Assembly (NCBI RefSeq): GCF_018691265.1
Contig: NW_024881324.1
Coordinates: 7,071,730 to 7,135,729 of the forward strand
Direction of reading: 5' to 3'
DNA length: 64,000 nucleotides
Source of the DNA: Tyto alba
Lineage: Eukaryota; Chordata; Aves; Strigiformes; Tytonidae
Positions 38,805-52,131 of this stretch are shown here, piece by piece. How positions within the stretch are numbered: the first letter of the stretch is position 1; each line of letters starts with the position of its first letter. The notes under the pieces were generated by a model that ran no database searches, was not told where the DNA came from, and saw only the letters and a list, made by a program, of their open reading frames with translations. The position numbers and the translations under genes were made by a program.

Positions 38805-41800
38805 TTTAGGAAAAGTCAAGATGTAGTTCCCTTAGCAAAATCTGTGGATATTCTAAAGTATGTTTCCTATTCTTCTTACAAAACAAAGTTTTTGGTGGTG
38901 GTTTGTTTTCTTTTCTTTTTTTTTTTTTTTTAAAGTACTTTTGGATTTGCTTGTCAGTAACATTCACTGAGCTGCACTAATTTTGAAAAATTCAGAATAG
39001 AGTTTTGCCACTTTAGAGATAATCCATGAAAGCTCTCTTCCTGCAGACTGCAATAAATCATCCCCTCCACTAAAAGCCTGGATGTCATTTGAAATTTATT
39101 GCATGGAGCTGGTAGTGGACTTAAAAGCCATTTCACATGTCTTATTACTCCAGTCATCTAATTTATGGGTTTCAGCCACAATTGTAGTTGGAAAAGTGTT
39201 TTCCTTCAACTGATTAATATGATTTTTGCTTTTGCATTCATTTCCCTTTTTATAATTTTCTGTAATCATTGCAGGAGACTTTGGCATCGAGCGTTTAGAT
39301 ATGAAACTGAAAGAAAGGTGCCAAGACAGACTGATGCAGGTTGACTAAGCTTTACTGGCTCTTAGCTGCACTTGTCAAAAGGTATCTTAGTTATTGTTAG
39401 TTGAGCAATCTTGCCCTAGGAAAGAGAAAGCTGTCAGGAGCTTCCTTGTTTAACACAAGAATCTGTAGCTTTATGGAAGGAGTATGAAGTCAACCTATTA
39501 AATGCAGATGAGGTAAGCATAAGTAACACACTTACCACAAAGACTAATAAGATATTGGTGCTTTTTCCTTTCCACTTCTTAGTGTGAAAACTAGTTGGCA
39601 TTTAGTGTGATAGGTAAGAGTGCCTTTTGATTCTTATCAGGCTGATCACCAGAAGGAAAGATAGTATGAAGGGCACATGTAAACCAAATAAAAAGAAATA
39701 CAGGTATGGACCACGTTATCCATTTTAGGAGTTTATTTAGTCTTATGCCCAATTTTGTTGATATGAGTGGTATGTGAATTAGTAATTCCACAACACACAT
39801 TACTAGTGTATGTAGTCTGCATGTATGCTTGTGTGAATAATTTATAATGTGTATTATGAAAGTATCCAAAATTCTACAGGCACCTTCCAGAAGAAGAAAT
39901 ACTGCATAATTTTTGCCCTGACTAGCTTATGCTATTGTTAAATGGGTCCCAGCCTATATTTGTACCAGCATGTGTGTGCATGCATGGTAATGGATAGCTG
40001 GTGAGGAACAGCATCAGTAATGCCCCAGTTACTTACCTAGCCTTAGAGCATGGCATGAGGAATTAAATGCTCTCACTGTATTTGCCTCTCATGTAAGTCA
40101 GTGCAACGGGGATGGGTCAGACACAGACCCACCCAAAACTGCTTAAAGACGGTCCATGAGGTGTTGGATGAAGCTTGCTGCAGCACAGGCATGGCAGCCT
40201 TCCCCCTGCCTTGTGCCCGTGGCTGGAGTGCCCAAGGATAGGTGGCTGAGGGCAGAGCCAAGCTGTGCCTGATGCTGTTTCACCAGCTGGGCAAAACTGT
40301 GATTGCTGGCCAGAGTGGCGACTTTATTACAGCAGTGAATGTTGACATGCTACTAACTGACATTTGAAACCAATACATGCTTTACTAAATGTTTATATTA
40401 GTACGGTCTCTAATGAGGAGGAGGAGGAAGTCATACAGCTCTGACTTCAAATACCCATTGACTCTGTTTCCTGAGAATTTGAAAAGATTAAAAACAAGAA
40501 TGGTGTAAAGAGAATCCTACTGTGGTTTCTACAATGCATGTTTTCTGCTAATAACACCTGGGAGGCAGTGTGAAGTAACAGCTGAGGTGCTTAAGGGCAC
40601 CTCTAGTGCCATCTACCTCCTGTGCACATCTGTGGATTTGGGCATGCATCCAAAAGGAGGCTGAGAAGAAAATCAGGCAATGATGAGACCATTGCAACAG
40701 GAGGAGGAGATAGTCCTCTGCTGCTGAATCTGTAAGTTTCTGGGTGTAACCTGGTCACTCCGAGGTTCAGGATCTTTGCCAAGTGTTTGAGTAACAGCAG
40801 ACCTCAGAAGATCAGTTTGATGCAAGGGAGCTGAAATTGCTCCTTGTGTTACCAGGAGGAAATAGTGCTCCTGGGATGTCTCCTGTTCCCCTTGAAACAA
40901 GCAGCCACCAGTAGACAGGGTCTACAAGCCTCGGTAAGGTAGAACTACTGCCTACCTCATGTCCCCATCTCTGCCTGAGTGATGATGCATGTGGAGCCTC
41001 AGTGTCCAGGTTCAGTATAAGTGGTTCTGGCAAGTCTAAATGGCAGTTTTGTAGGGAATTTGCTCTCAGATACCACTGCTGAATAGAAAGCTGATGCTGT
41101 AATAGAGAATACAATGCTGGAAGTCCCAAGATGATGAAAGATTAATGAGTAAGGGTTAGGCTTGCAACAGCTGTTTCTTTCTTTCCTGCATATAGACAGT
41201 AATGTTATGCAAAGATAAACATATTAGCTAAATATTAACTCTTTTTTAAGCACAACAAAAAGCAGCATGTGACAGGTTCCTATATCTAAAACAGAATAAT
41301 GCAGGTTGCCAGATTCAATCTGAACTCAGTTGAGCTGCTACTGGAATTTCAAGAAATGATTGTTTTGTATAGCACCATCAGTTTGTGTTAGGATTTAATA
41401 ATGAAACAAAGACTCAAAGTATATCTAGGAACCAGATCTTGAGCAATTAATGCAGCCACTACAGCCACAAGACCTAAGGTGATTTACCCAATTTGAGGCT
41501 TGCACAGTAAGCACTGCATATTTTCTGTTGTTAATTTTTCACAGTTCATACTTCAGCATAATGATCTGTCTGTAGTTGGACAATATTTTTTTTGGAATGT
41601 TCAATCTGAAAATTAATTTGCTTCATCTGTAGTGACGTCTTCTTTGTGTTTGCTTCCTGTGAATGTTCCTGCTGTCAAGTTTTGCTGGCACAAGTACGTA
41701 AAGACACCAATTTTTTAAACCACATGCACAATTATTTGGGCTGGAAGTGCATGTGCACTCTTTCATTCAGGAAACAAAAAAATGTGTAAATACTCTCAGT

Positions 41801-41917
41801 TAACCGGTAGAGCTTGAAAATAAAATCTTGAACTGTCAGTGCTTGCACTTGAGGAGAGTTGAAATAGAGATTTTCCCTCAACTCTACTGGAGAGTTTCAA
41901 GTGAATTTTAAACTGCT

Positions 41918-41944
41918 GGGGGGGGGGGGGGGGGGGGGGAGGGG
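41918..41944 (+). repeat. poly-G tract (22 G, then A, then 4 G)
   Basis: Twenty-two consecutive G residues, one A and four more G. Long poly-G runs are much rarer than poly-A in vertebrate DNA. The run can in principle form a G-quadruplex, and its assembled length is likely to be unreliable. Confidence 0.97.
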
Positions 41945-44900
41945 AAGCTGAATTAATCTAATAAATTCCTTATAGTGAATTATTTGTTTAACTGTTTAAC
42001 AAGTGATTCGATCTATTACATTTTAGTTATTTGCTTCTTCCATTTGGCCTTTGTTTCTAAAGCAACATGGTCTTTTTATGAAATCAATGGCTTTCATTAT
42101 CCAGTCCCTTTATATTTTATTGTGAGATTGTAGGTATCAAAAGCAAATGTACAATCATTGTGCTATTTCTTCACCTTGTCACACTGAAGGAGTCATCTAT
42201 ACGTTGCTTTCTATAAGACAGAGACGAAACAGACCAACTGGGAAGTGAGGCCCCAGAGCAATGCAGCTCAGCAGACAGCAGATTGCTAATGGCACCTGTA
42301 TTTCAGTTTACAGTAGTGACTGCTAACAACACACAGAGTGTGCTCTGCTTGATTTTTTTTTTAGCCCCCCCCTGTTCTTTTCCCCCACTCCCACATGCTT
42401 AATTAGAAAAGCCGATGCAGCCAGAGACGTTATCTGCCATACCGTGTGTTAGTGAGGAATGCATTCTTTGATGTTGCTGATAAGCTTTTCTGTGTTGTGG
42501 GTAGTTAATTGGTAGTGGAAAGGAAATGTCTGGACTAGTGTAGAAGGAAGCTTCCTAACTGTCTCTCGTGCAGCTGGTCTCACTGGTTGATGAGCCAAGG
42601 CGTGGTATTGATGTAGCACTGTTGAAGAGGTCCTGCCAATATTGCCCACCCCCCAGCAGAACTGTGCAGAGCACCTGCACCTTTGGAACCAGTTCTGAAT
42701 TCTTCTTATCTTTCATCTTCGTAAGGGAACAAAAATAGGAATAAAACACAGTTCTTCCCAAAACCTGGAGGGCCAAATTTCTTGCTGGTATAAATCAGCA
42801 CGTGCATGTGCAGTGTAATCTCTCTTCGGGTCATGCTAGTCCATCAGCCCTTTGAGAGCAGGGAGTGTGGATGGTGAAGTATTTTGTAAAACAGTGAATT
42901 AGCCAATGGGTTAGATCCTTGCAAACTCAAAACAAGTACCTTGATTTTATTTGAGATTTGTTTTCTGCAGCTTTCAAGCCTTATTTTGCCTTTCAATCTT
43001 ATTTTGCTGTTGCTGAATAGAAGTCTTAGCTACTAAATTCTAGCTTCCCATTTACAATTTCACAAACTGAAGTCAAGTCCTGCTTTATTCTTCAATTTTA
43101 ACTAGACAGTGGCAGGATCATGATATTTCTCTGGAGGGCAGGGCATAGTTTGGGATTTTGTTCTTAGCTTGTTCAGAAGATTAGATCATCTGGCTTTTTC
43201 TTAGATTTCTGCCTTTTTGCTATTATTGCTCACAAGACAGCTTTCTTCATCCAGTAATAAATTACTGTTGTGAAAGGTTCTTCTGTTCCTAATGAACTTT
43301 AAAATATTTCTCCTGGTTCTATGGCTCTGTTGGCTATTGGTTTGTTATGTCTTTTTGCTTCTCTTCTCCATTTTCTACAATGTCTACTTTCTGTTTTATA
43401 ATTTTCACCTTTCTCTTTCTTCCATTTTTTATATGCATTTGAAAAATCACAGGTGTTTTCACTTCCATTGTAAGCCTGGATGCATTTCTGTAACCAGTGT
43501 GATTCTGTTTTTCTTTTGTTTTTGTATCATTACAGTGTGGCTTTTGGGGCATCTAATAAAATATTACGCTCTTGCTAATCATTGCCATCTTTCAGTTTTA
43601 TTGCTGGCTGAATTTGGCCCTGATTGTACTCACCTTTTTGAAACTGACCCTTCAAGAGCACCGAGTGAAAAGGTAACTGGTTTTAACTTTGTGCTGTGCA
43701 AATGTAATAGATGTAACGGAGCCATGATCGCTTGTACATCAGCAACGCTAGTTTGTAATTCTGTTTCCATCCCTTCTCATCTGCCACAATTATCTGTATT
43801 ATAGGATGAAGGTCCTCAGTGAGACCCAGACACCTCCCACCCTCCTTATTTTCATTAAGTTATTATGATGGACTTTCGTTGTTTTCCTATCCGCCCACCC
43901 CAGTGCGGAACAGACAGAATTAGCTAATAGTTGATACTTATCTTGCTGGGAGTTCCACAGTGGCTTGGGTTAGTTGAAGGGCTCTGGCAGAGCTGTCAGC
44001 CCCAGTACTGACCCTCTTGCCATCTACTGTGTGTTGGTAGCACATGTGGTATGCAGACTGCTTCTTTTTCGGCTATCCAGGTGTGGTAAATGAATAACAA
44101 TTACACAAGAGTCCAGCTATGTAGAAGAGATCCAAAGCAGCTCAGAGCAGGTTTTCTGTGTTAAACAATTAGCTGAGTACTGAGATATTCACCAGATGTG
44201 CTACCCTTTGGACCAATTTTTGCAGTCCGGTTCACAAATGTGTGATAGGAGAAGAGATTCAACCTGTTTTCCCTCCACATGCAAGGGAAAACCATGATAC
44301 TGAGAATGCCAATGAGGAGAGCCAGATGGTTAGCTATTCTTGGTCATGCGCCTTTCACAGTGTTGTGCTGCCCTTCTTGCTTTGTTCCCATCTGTATCTG
44401 CAGTGCTACGTTCCATGTTGAAGGGATTCTGAAGCATCTAGGAAGCATAGGAACACAACAGAGGAGAAAAACTTGGGTTTGTCCAAAATTTGGAATGAAG
44501 GCTGAAGAGGATTTAACTTCAGTGATATCTGGGACATTATAATATCTCGGTGAGTTAGTGAGGAGTGAAGCATGATTTCCCTTACCACTGGCAGTAAGTC
44601 CCCCTAAGAGAGGTCACCAAACTCCCAGGCTATGCCAAAAAGTTGTGAGAATATATGAGAAAAGGGTTCATCCAAATTAATTTGTCTGAGAGAGTGAGGA
44701 AAAGTTTTGCAGGGAAGGTCTTAGAAAGGACAAAAGATAACTTAGAAGCTTCTTACTCTTTCTAATTCATCTATCTGGTCTCTAGTTCAGGTAGAGGGAT
44801 GCTACAGTACTGATGAGCATGAATGTTTGATTCCACTTTCACTCCTCAGTCACTGTGAAATAGGAAACTAGGCAGCTCTATTTGCAAGCTGTGAGGGAAG

Positions 44901-45059
44901 CATGTTGAAGTTTCATTTGTGATCAACCTCAAACTTTCCCATGATGACAATATTAGATCAGTGACTGCACACATAGTATGACAGGCCACACCGCTTGCAG
45001 GCTGTATGGTATGTGTACGGGATGATGACTTTTAGTAGTTTGTTCAGTGCACCACTTTT

Positions 45060-45137
45060 CAATTTGAAATACAAATTGCTGTAGGAATTGCTACATCGTG
45101 CATTGCACAACCTATTAATAATTTGTATTTCAAATTG
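45060..45137. repeat. perfect 18-bp inverted repeat with 42-nt loop containing smaller hairpins
   Basis: The left arm caatttgaaatacaaatt (45060-45077) is the exact reverse complement of the right arm aatttgtatttcaaattg (45120-45137). Each arm is itself nearly palindromic. The 42-base spacer holds two further small hairpins, tgtag/ctaca and gtgca/tgcac. No transposon terminal sequence or target duplication was recognised, so this could be a tiny MITE-like insertion, a palindromic hotspot or a structured RNA. Confidence 0.92.
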
Positions 45138-47399
45138 CTAAGTGCATATAGCTAGTAGCATGCATATACCACAGATTAGTAACTCTTGTTGGTGTTTGAA
45201 AAAATCACGGCCCTCTTGCAGGTTTTGAAGGCTGGAGTGGTGTGACAATCCGTGCTGTGGCTGACAATTTATGAGGAGGGTTTTTGTATTTTATCTTTTT
45301 TCTTTCCTGCTGCTACTGACTCATCCACTCTTTCCACTGTCTGTTTATACTCATTTATATGCACTTACTCAGCTGACTGGTTAAGTTCCACCACCCACTT
45401 ATAACTGCAATGAGTAATGTTTTAGGCCCCGTGTCTCACAAGTGCAGGCCCCTCACACATCAATGTCACTACTGGAATTGCTTTTACTGATAGCAGCCAC
45501 GTGGCAGGTGTACAGAGAGCAGCCTGCAGAACCAGCAGCACAAAGAGGATTATTCATCAGGTTTGCTTACAAAAAGTAATTTTGCCTGTTAACATGAAAA
45601 TATTGTGGTTCCCTTCCTCCTCCACTCTCTTCCTTCCACTGCCCATGATTGCAACCTGTGCTTTTCTCACTGTCTTGATATTTTCACATCATGGTTTCAA
45701 TTCAGGACTCCAGATAGGACTAGGTTGTGTCTTGCTGTTGCATAGAACCTTTGAAGAAGGTTCAGGGGGTCTCCTGTTTTGGAGGAAGCTTCATTAGTGC
45801 CACATGCACCGGACCAGTCTGATTCACCTCTCGCCAAAGATGTACTTTGCGTTACTTCAACCCAGTTGTTCAACATAAGCCATTACTTAAATTTAAACAC
45901 ATGCTTAAGTTTTGTCTGAGCTGGAACCTCACAAGGCCCTCATGGGGAGAGATAGCAACAGGTTCATAGTCCCATCCCTGCAAAGCTATTCATTGAAGGA
46001 TGAAGTCTACTTCTTAAAAGGACAGGGTAGCAGTAGCTTTGCTCTGTTAGGATTTCATCTCAAGTCTATCATTCATTTGTCTCCAAGGAAGGAGCCTTTA
46101 CCACATGTGCTACTGTGCCCAGAGACTTGATGGGGATGCAACTGATTGGACCCAGTCTGTACTTGCTTTATTCTGTAGGACTTCAAGTTCCTTCTGGGTA
46201 TTCATGATTTATTTGGACTTCTGTTTTGTTTTAACAAAGTGCCTTTGCTTGTTTGGAATAATCACCACAATGAATCCAGTAAGCTTTCATGACCTTAAAA
46301 AGGGTAACAGCATTGGCATTAGATTTAAAAGGGGGGGTTGTGGTGATTGTTGTTAATTGAATCTGAAAGACAAAAAAGACTTTAAAGATCTCAGTTGGCA
46401 TATGAAAGAATGCCCTCTTGTTGTTCTAGGTTGTATTGTCTCATTAAAATGCCCCCTTTCCTGTAATCACTATTTCACAGTTCAGCCATCTCCAGATACT
46501 GTGAAACAGCTGTGCAAAGGTCAAGTACAAGAGGGCAATGGGAAAAGAAAATGACACCACAGCTCCCAGGGTTTCCAACCACCCTGTTAACAAATTTACT
46601 GACACAGGGCATAATTTTTACTGACGCTGCCTATTTTTTACTGACACTGACTCTTAAGACTCCATAGGGAGCAGATGCTGACATCTCTCTTGACTTTGAA
46701 AAGCTCATTGCTGAAACAAAATGGTTTTATGCAAAGATTTACATACAGTGTCTAAACATTAAGCAGGGGATCAATAGTTCTTCAAGTCTGAGTAATGATC
46801 CCACATGGCAGAGCTACATTTTAATTAATAAGTATGCATCCATACTTCATCTTTGTACTTTTCTTTTTTCCCTTGTCTTGGAGGGAACCAGTGCATAAGG
46901 GTTTGTTCAAGCACATCCCTGTTTCTTATCACGTAATAGCCTGAGCCTCCTTGGGCTCTGATACTGCTTTGAGACTGCTTTGTGCAGACAGACCTGACAC
47001 CTTTATGACTTTTTAGTGAGGCCAGTGGAGCTTGGGGCAGGTATCTAAGTAAGATCCTTGCAGTTCTTACTGTAAGACCAATCCCTTGGTTAAGAGGTAA
47101 GGGTGGCTGGTAGATCTCAAAGAGCTTGTTACCTCATGGGTAGATTTAATTTAAAATAGGCTTCGTTGTTCAGAAATAAAACTTGTCTGTTTTAGCACCG
47201 TGCTCAGCTTTTGTCTCCTTGGTCTCTCCAGTTGTTTGCTGTTGACTTTTCAGTCCTATATAAACATGGTTTTGTCTGGTTCATCTCTTAAACCTGACCG
47301 TTAAACTGTGCTCCGTGTGGTGCACTTGCAATTTTCTCCCCTTTGCTGCTTGTGTTCCCTCTCAGTTGTTGACTGTGACTGGAAAATAGGCGTACAAAG

Positions 47400-47560
47400 C
47401 ATTTTGCATTCTCTGAATGTACCACACAGTAATTCTGCTGTCTGAAAACTCTGTAATGTCAATAATTGATGCACTTGAGAAGTGGTAATTAAATTAGTTA
47501 ATTATGCTGGTAAAATTACATGCAATTATGTGACTGCAGGGTATGTTTAGTAAATTAGGC
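47400..47560. promoter_or_regulatory. candidate conserved non-coding element
   Basis: Repeat-free, homopolymer-free block with dense ATTA/TAAT cores (gtaattaaattagttaatta, attacatgcaattatgtgac) and the octamer-like atgcaatta. This composition is typical of homeodomain/POU-bound vertebrate enhancers. Inference from texture; conservation untested. Confidence 0.22.
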
Positions 47561-48439
47561 TTTCCCATACTCACTACATATTGTGGTGCCAATTTTGTTC
47601 CTTGATGATTAGGTAGCTTTTGATACTTCTTAATTGATTTAATACCTGGATCTTCATTAGCCCTCGATTGCTATGCAATGTATGTCTGACATTTTTCTCT
47701 CTGATATTTCACAGAGTATCGTTCATCAAAAAAAAATCAATCTATACGTATATACATACTCCTGTCAGATGCTAAAGCGCCAAGACTTCAGGGAAAATGC
47801 TCTCTTCTACGAGTGTCTTGCGGTGACTTGCCCGCTAGTGTGAGATGCCAATCAACTAACTGTCCCTGGGAACCCTCTAATATAGAATGACTGATTTCAT
47901 TTATGTTTCTCTTGAAAGATCCAAATAAATAGGTGTCTCAGGGAAGACTGGCACAGTGACAGCTGTTTTAATGACACCTGTTATCTTTGCAGAGAGCAGT
48001 GAAAGGTTATTAAAAGGTGACATTGTTTCAAATAAAAATTTCAAGGGGGTCAGATTTGATTGTGTCTGGTGTATGGGTGGGGTTTGCTGTTCTTCATTCA
48101 TGCTTGCTCAATATTTTACATGTCAGAATCACCTCCCAGCAGATGGTTACCTTCATGCTGTCTGTGTTTACTATCACAAACCTTTCCCAGATCTGCTTGT
48201 CTCCACACCCCATATTTTCCCCCACCAGCACATACTCTATTGCTGTCAAAAATGATGCTTCTGAGTGTGATCCCTGTTTAGGGATGTTGGTGACAAACTG
48301 TACTGAATTCCAGATCATGTAGATACAGTCTTTTATTTCTGTTCATAGGGCATAATCTCTGTGGGAGAAAGGAAAGGGTAAGGTGGAGCAATTGCTTGTT
48401 CTTTGGCTTTGGAGTCATGAAGCATATAACACTGTCTCT

Positions 48440-48800
48440 ACCTGAGCCCAGTCCAGCAATGCGCCAGTGTGAAAAGCAGTGGGATCGGAATGAGGGAGCC
48501 GTTAAATAACTGGACTGAGCTGACCTGAGAAGGAAAGGTCCCGCTGGCGTGACGACTTCAGAAAATGATGGATGACTGTATCCTGTTGACATAATGTTTC
48601 TGGGAACTTGGTCGGCAGGCAGGCCCCTCGGTTTGCCAGTCAACTGTTTTGAGAGACACACACCTTTCTTTGTCCCCGTCCCTGTGCAGTGCCGTGCGCC
48701 AGGCTGCCAGGGAAGGTGGAGCCAGCACCTCTTCCAGAAGGTGAAAGATGCCCGTGCTCATGACATACTTACCGGTGAACTAAGCATTCACTGCTCGGAG
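48440..48800. other. moderately GC-rich unique stretch
   Basis: Higher GC than its surroundings with scattered CpGs (aatgcgcc, gggatcgg, gagccgtt, tcccgctggcgtgacgac, gtgccgtgcgcc). Open frames exist on both strands across it, which is expected from lower stop-codon density in GC-rich DNA. I recognise no product. Confidence 0.4.
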
Positions 48801-50816
48801 GAATAGCTCCTGAGGAAGGGCTTTTGGAGGCATGCAGGTAGCCTTGTCTGAACTTTGCTTCTTAAAGGAAAACCAACTTTCCTGTGTTTATCTGTGGCTG
48901 CTGTAGCAGCTTTATGATGGCTTTAATATTAACCCGGGGGAGTCAGTCCATATTGCTTCTGTTTGCTTTGTTTAGACCTTTACTGTCTTTTCCATTTTTC
49001 TGCTTCCTCTCAACAATGTTTATTATGTAAATTTTTACCTCCCTCCCACCCACCCACCCCCAGCTGTAGTTTTGGACAACTTTTTATATGACAAGTGTGT
49101 AGGTTAGGCTTACAACTTTTCAGGAGAGAATTTTCAGTATTTCCAGAGTGGTCAATAATGTCTAGAGCTAGCAAGCTGTCTGGCTTCTTAAGCCCTATAT
49201 ATTATGGCTCTTCAGATTTGTCCTTGGGGACTGAGGCTGTGTAGTTTGTGAGCACAGGGAAACCTCTGAGAAGTCTATGTTTCTCCAGACTTCTAAATTA
49301 GTGCTCATAAGGAAGTTTCTGCCTTTATGAATACAACAATATCACAGATTCTTGAGCTAGTTCTGTAATTTTCAAGCTAAAAGTAAAATTGAAGTTAGCT
49401 GGGTACTACTGGACATGAAGGAAGGTTTCCTATATACTTGCTTCAGCAGCAAGAACTGTCATTCTATTTTAAGAGGCTAACAGGTATTTTGAAAAACTAT
49501 AGTTTTGTTCTATGAGAAGAGCTGATCTTCAAATATGAAGGAGTAAATCCAATTAGAAGGAAAACAGTGAAGAAACATGCAGATTTAGATGGGAAAGTGC
49601 TCACCTAAAGATAGTAGTGGGATGCATAGGGAGAGATATAGGACATCCTGCAGGTGTTTAACAGTCTTACCAGTGAGTGTTAAAATACCACCTTCTTTGC
49701 CTGGCAATCTCTGATATTCAGCAATTTTGTTCAGATTTCCATTTTTGGGAATATGCTTGAATATTGAAAATGAAGGGGAGATCAAACCTAAAATAACTGC
49801 AGGAGAGCTGGGGATGTGCAGAAGTTTCTTGCTTTTTTTTCTTTAGTGGGGACCATTTCTACCTAGACCTTGCAGCCTTCTGAAGGCAGTGTATTCAAAA
49901 CAACCTATCTTTATTTGGCACATTTGTGCTAGTGAAGCTGGCGTGCTACCTCGTTAGCTGGCGTAATGCCATCCCAACAGATGGACAGGAGTATAGACAG
50001 CCAGGAGACCATGTACAAGCATCAGTATGTGTGTTGAGGGCAAGATCCCCTAGCCAGAAGTATTGAAATGCTTGTCTGTCCTGTGTTTCTGCGCTTGTGG
50101 CTAAGATGATGTACCAGCCCTGAGTGGAATTAGCTGCACCAGTGTAAGCTTAAACCTTCACCTCCAAGGCAGGAGTTGCTCTGGCCATTCAGACTTTGGA
50201 TTCCACCAGGTATTCCTGTGGGAACTCTGGGGATTCCTGAAAAACACTAATGCTTTCCACATAGCAAATAGTTTAAAGTGTGGTGGGACCAGCTTTTAAA
50301 GTCATATGTGTAGTAGGTCATACTCATAACAGTCTTGGGGAACAAACAGAGCTCCATCAACGATGACAAAATCAGAGTAGTAAATGACTGAGTCCAGTTC
50401 TGCATAATTTATTGTGCCAAGATTTCTGCTCAGTGTGGAAAGTGGGCAAAGCTTGCTAGTAGATTGCCACAGAAATTTGTTGTTATACCTCTCTGGACAT
50501 CTTTCATGCTGTTTGTCTTTTCCTGAAGAGACAATATTTTCCCAGTGGGACACACAAAACCACATCTGTTAACATTAGGTGCTTTTGTGAATTCAGATAG
50601 TTACTTGACTGCATTTATGGAATCAAAGACAAAGAACAACAAGATTCATCTAATGTGTATTCTAAAGGGCAGAAGGAAAGCCATACCTCCATAAGATGAT
50701 GACAGTTGTTGAACTTTAATCAGCTTTACATTTGGGGTTCAGGTAGTGGATGTTTAGTTTGGGAATAGCCACTTTTGTTTTAGTTCAAATTTGCTTCAAG
50801 GTGCTCTAGGGTAAAG

Positions 50817-50834
50817 AAAAAAAAAAAAAAAAAA
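50817..50834 (+). repeat. A18 homopolymer
   Basis: Eighteen A followed by caaaccaaagcccc. Confidence 0.95.
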
Positions 50835-50934
50835 CAAACCAAAGCCCCTGCTCAAAACGGAAATGAGCACTTATTTGTAAAAGTCTTGCTAACTAAATTG
50901 GTTTAAATTTATCAGGCTTAACCTGTAATCAAAC

Positions 50935-50949
50935 TATATATATATATAT
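50935..50949. repeat. short (TA)n repeat
   Basis: About seven TA units. Confidence 0.9.
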
Positions 50950-51783
50950 TCTTTCCAGAGTCCTGCTTGAATTTACCTAATTTAAAGGAATGGCAACCAT
51001 TTCAGAAGAGTTTTCTGGTATTTTTAAAACCATACAGAAGACATTGATAAAATGAGATGAGGCAGCCCAGAAGGGATTGAGATCTGCAGTTCAGAGGCCT
51101 GCACAATTGTGCGTAAAGGCAGACAGTGGTATTAGCAATAGATTTATGAAGCTGGTGCTGTAGTATTTAATATTTGAAAAATTATCTTTGCAACCATAAA
51201 TACACTGTGCTTAGATTTTTCTCTTCCACCAACAAAGTCTTAGACTCAGATTTTAGCTAAAATATTTTCACATCGAAAATCTGTCTTGCCATGGCTGCCC
51301 AGACAAGCATTTCTGTCCCAGGCCTGCTGGAGTCAAGGTCTGTCTGCTTTGGTACATACTCATCATGTGATACCTCCTCCTCGCAGTGTACTAACAGATA
51401 TTTTAGGATAGCTTTGCATGAAAGACCTGTAATTATATTCTGCTAATTTTAGCAAGTAGAACTAGTGTTGAAATGGCAATATTTACATTTGCACATAAGC
51501 AATCCAGCAAATTAATTTGTTCCCTTTAAACATGTTTAAACATTGCACCCAATATCTCCTGTATGGAATAGCCATTAGCAGTCTGAATTGCAAAGGGTCC
51601 TGCTGATAAGCCAGCAAAGTCACCGATCTGGGTCAGGATCATGTTTGTGGTATGAAATATTAAATGAATTGGTCCCAGTTCACTTCCAAATAGGTATATG
51701 AGTGTAGGTAGCAGAAATGTCTGTTGGCCTACACCCAGCCTTGCTTTTCTTGGAAGAAAGAAAGGTTGTTGTGACATCTGTTA

Positions 51784-52131
51784 GACTGAAGAAGAGAAGG
51801 CTCAGGGGGATCACATCAGTGCACATAAATACCTGAAGGGAGGGGGCAGAGAGGACGGAGCCAGGCTCTTTCCACGGGTGCCCAGTGACAGGCCAGGAGG
51901 CCGTGGGCACACACTGGCACACGGGAGGTTCCCTCTGAACGTCAGGAAACACTTTTCCACCGTGAGGGTGACCGAGCGCTGGCACAGGCTGCCCAGGGGG
52001 GTGGTGGAGGCTCCATCCTTGGAGATATTCAGAAGCTGTCTGGATGTGGTCCTGAGCAACCTGTTGTAGGTGACATTGCTTGAGTGGGGGGCTTGGACAA
52101 GGTCCCTTCCAACCTCAGCCATTCTGTGATG
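51784..52131 (+). mobile_element. CR1 LINE 3' fragment, well preserved
   Basis: Plus-strand CR1 3' end with nearly every familiar landmark: gaagagaaggctcaggggga, aaatacctgaagggaggggg, gtgcccagtgacaggccagg, aggttccctctgaacgtcag, ttttccaccgtgagggtgac, ggcacaggctgcccaggggg, ccttggagatattcagaagc and ggtcccttccaacctcagcc. It ends in cattctgtgat, the CR1 terminal octamer. It looks younger than the other copies because it has few interruptions and keeps many CpGs. It is 5'-truncated and carries no complete coding region. The open frames across it are pieces of the ancestral element or chance frames, not host genes. Confidence 0.95.

Larger units (their letters stand above)
38470..48435. other. non-coding stretch, no gene seen
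   Basis: This contains the longest open frame of the window (43292-43804, 170 codons). It is rich in Phe, Leu, Cys, Tyr and Ile because its DNA is T-rich, and it has no domain or convincing start, so it is not called. Other content is the T30 at 38774, the poly-G at 41918, the inverted repeat at 45060 and the candidate element at 47400. Confidence 0.65.
48805..51780. other. non-coding stretch, no gene seen
   Basis: AT-rich unique sequence. It has a C-rich patch near 49040-49065 (cctccctcccacccacccac), a 9-bp direct repeat agctggcgt at 49936 and 49956, and the A18 and TA tracts at 50817-50949. No gene is supported. Confidence 0.65.

Noticed and set aside
43292..43804. Longest open frame (170 codons, plus strand), hydrophobic and apparently membrane-like
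   Set aside because: Its composition is dictated by T-rich DNA. It has no recognisable domain and no exon context, and its length is within chance for 64 kb of AT-rich sequence on six frames.
48278..48661. 127-codon minus-strand open frame in GC-richer DNA
   Set aside because: Lower stop density in GC-richer sequence explains it, overlapping frames on the other strand are equally open, and no family was recognised.
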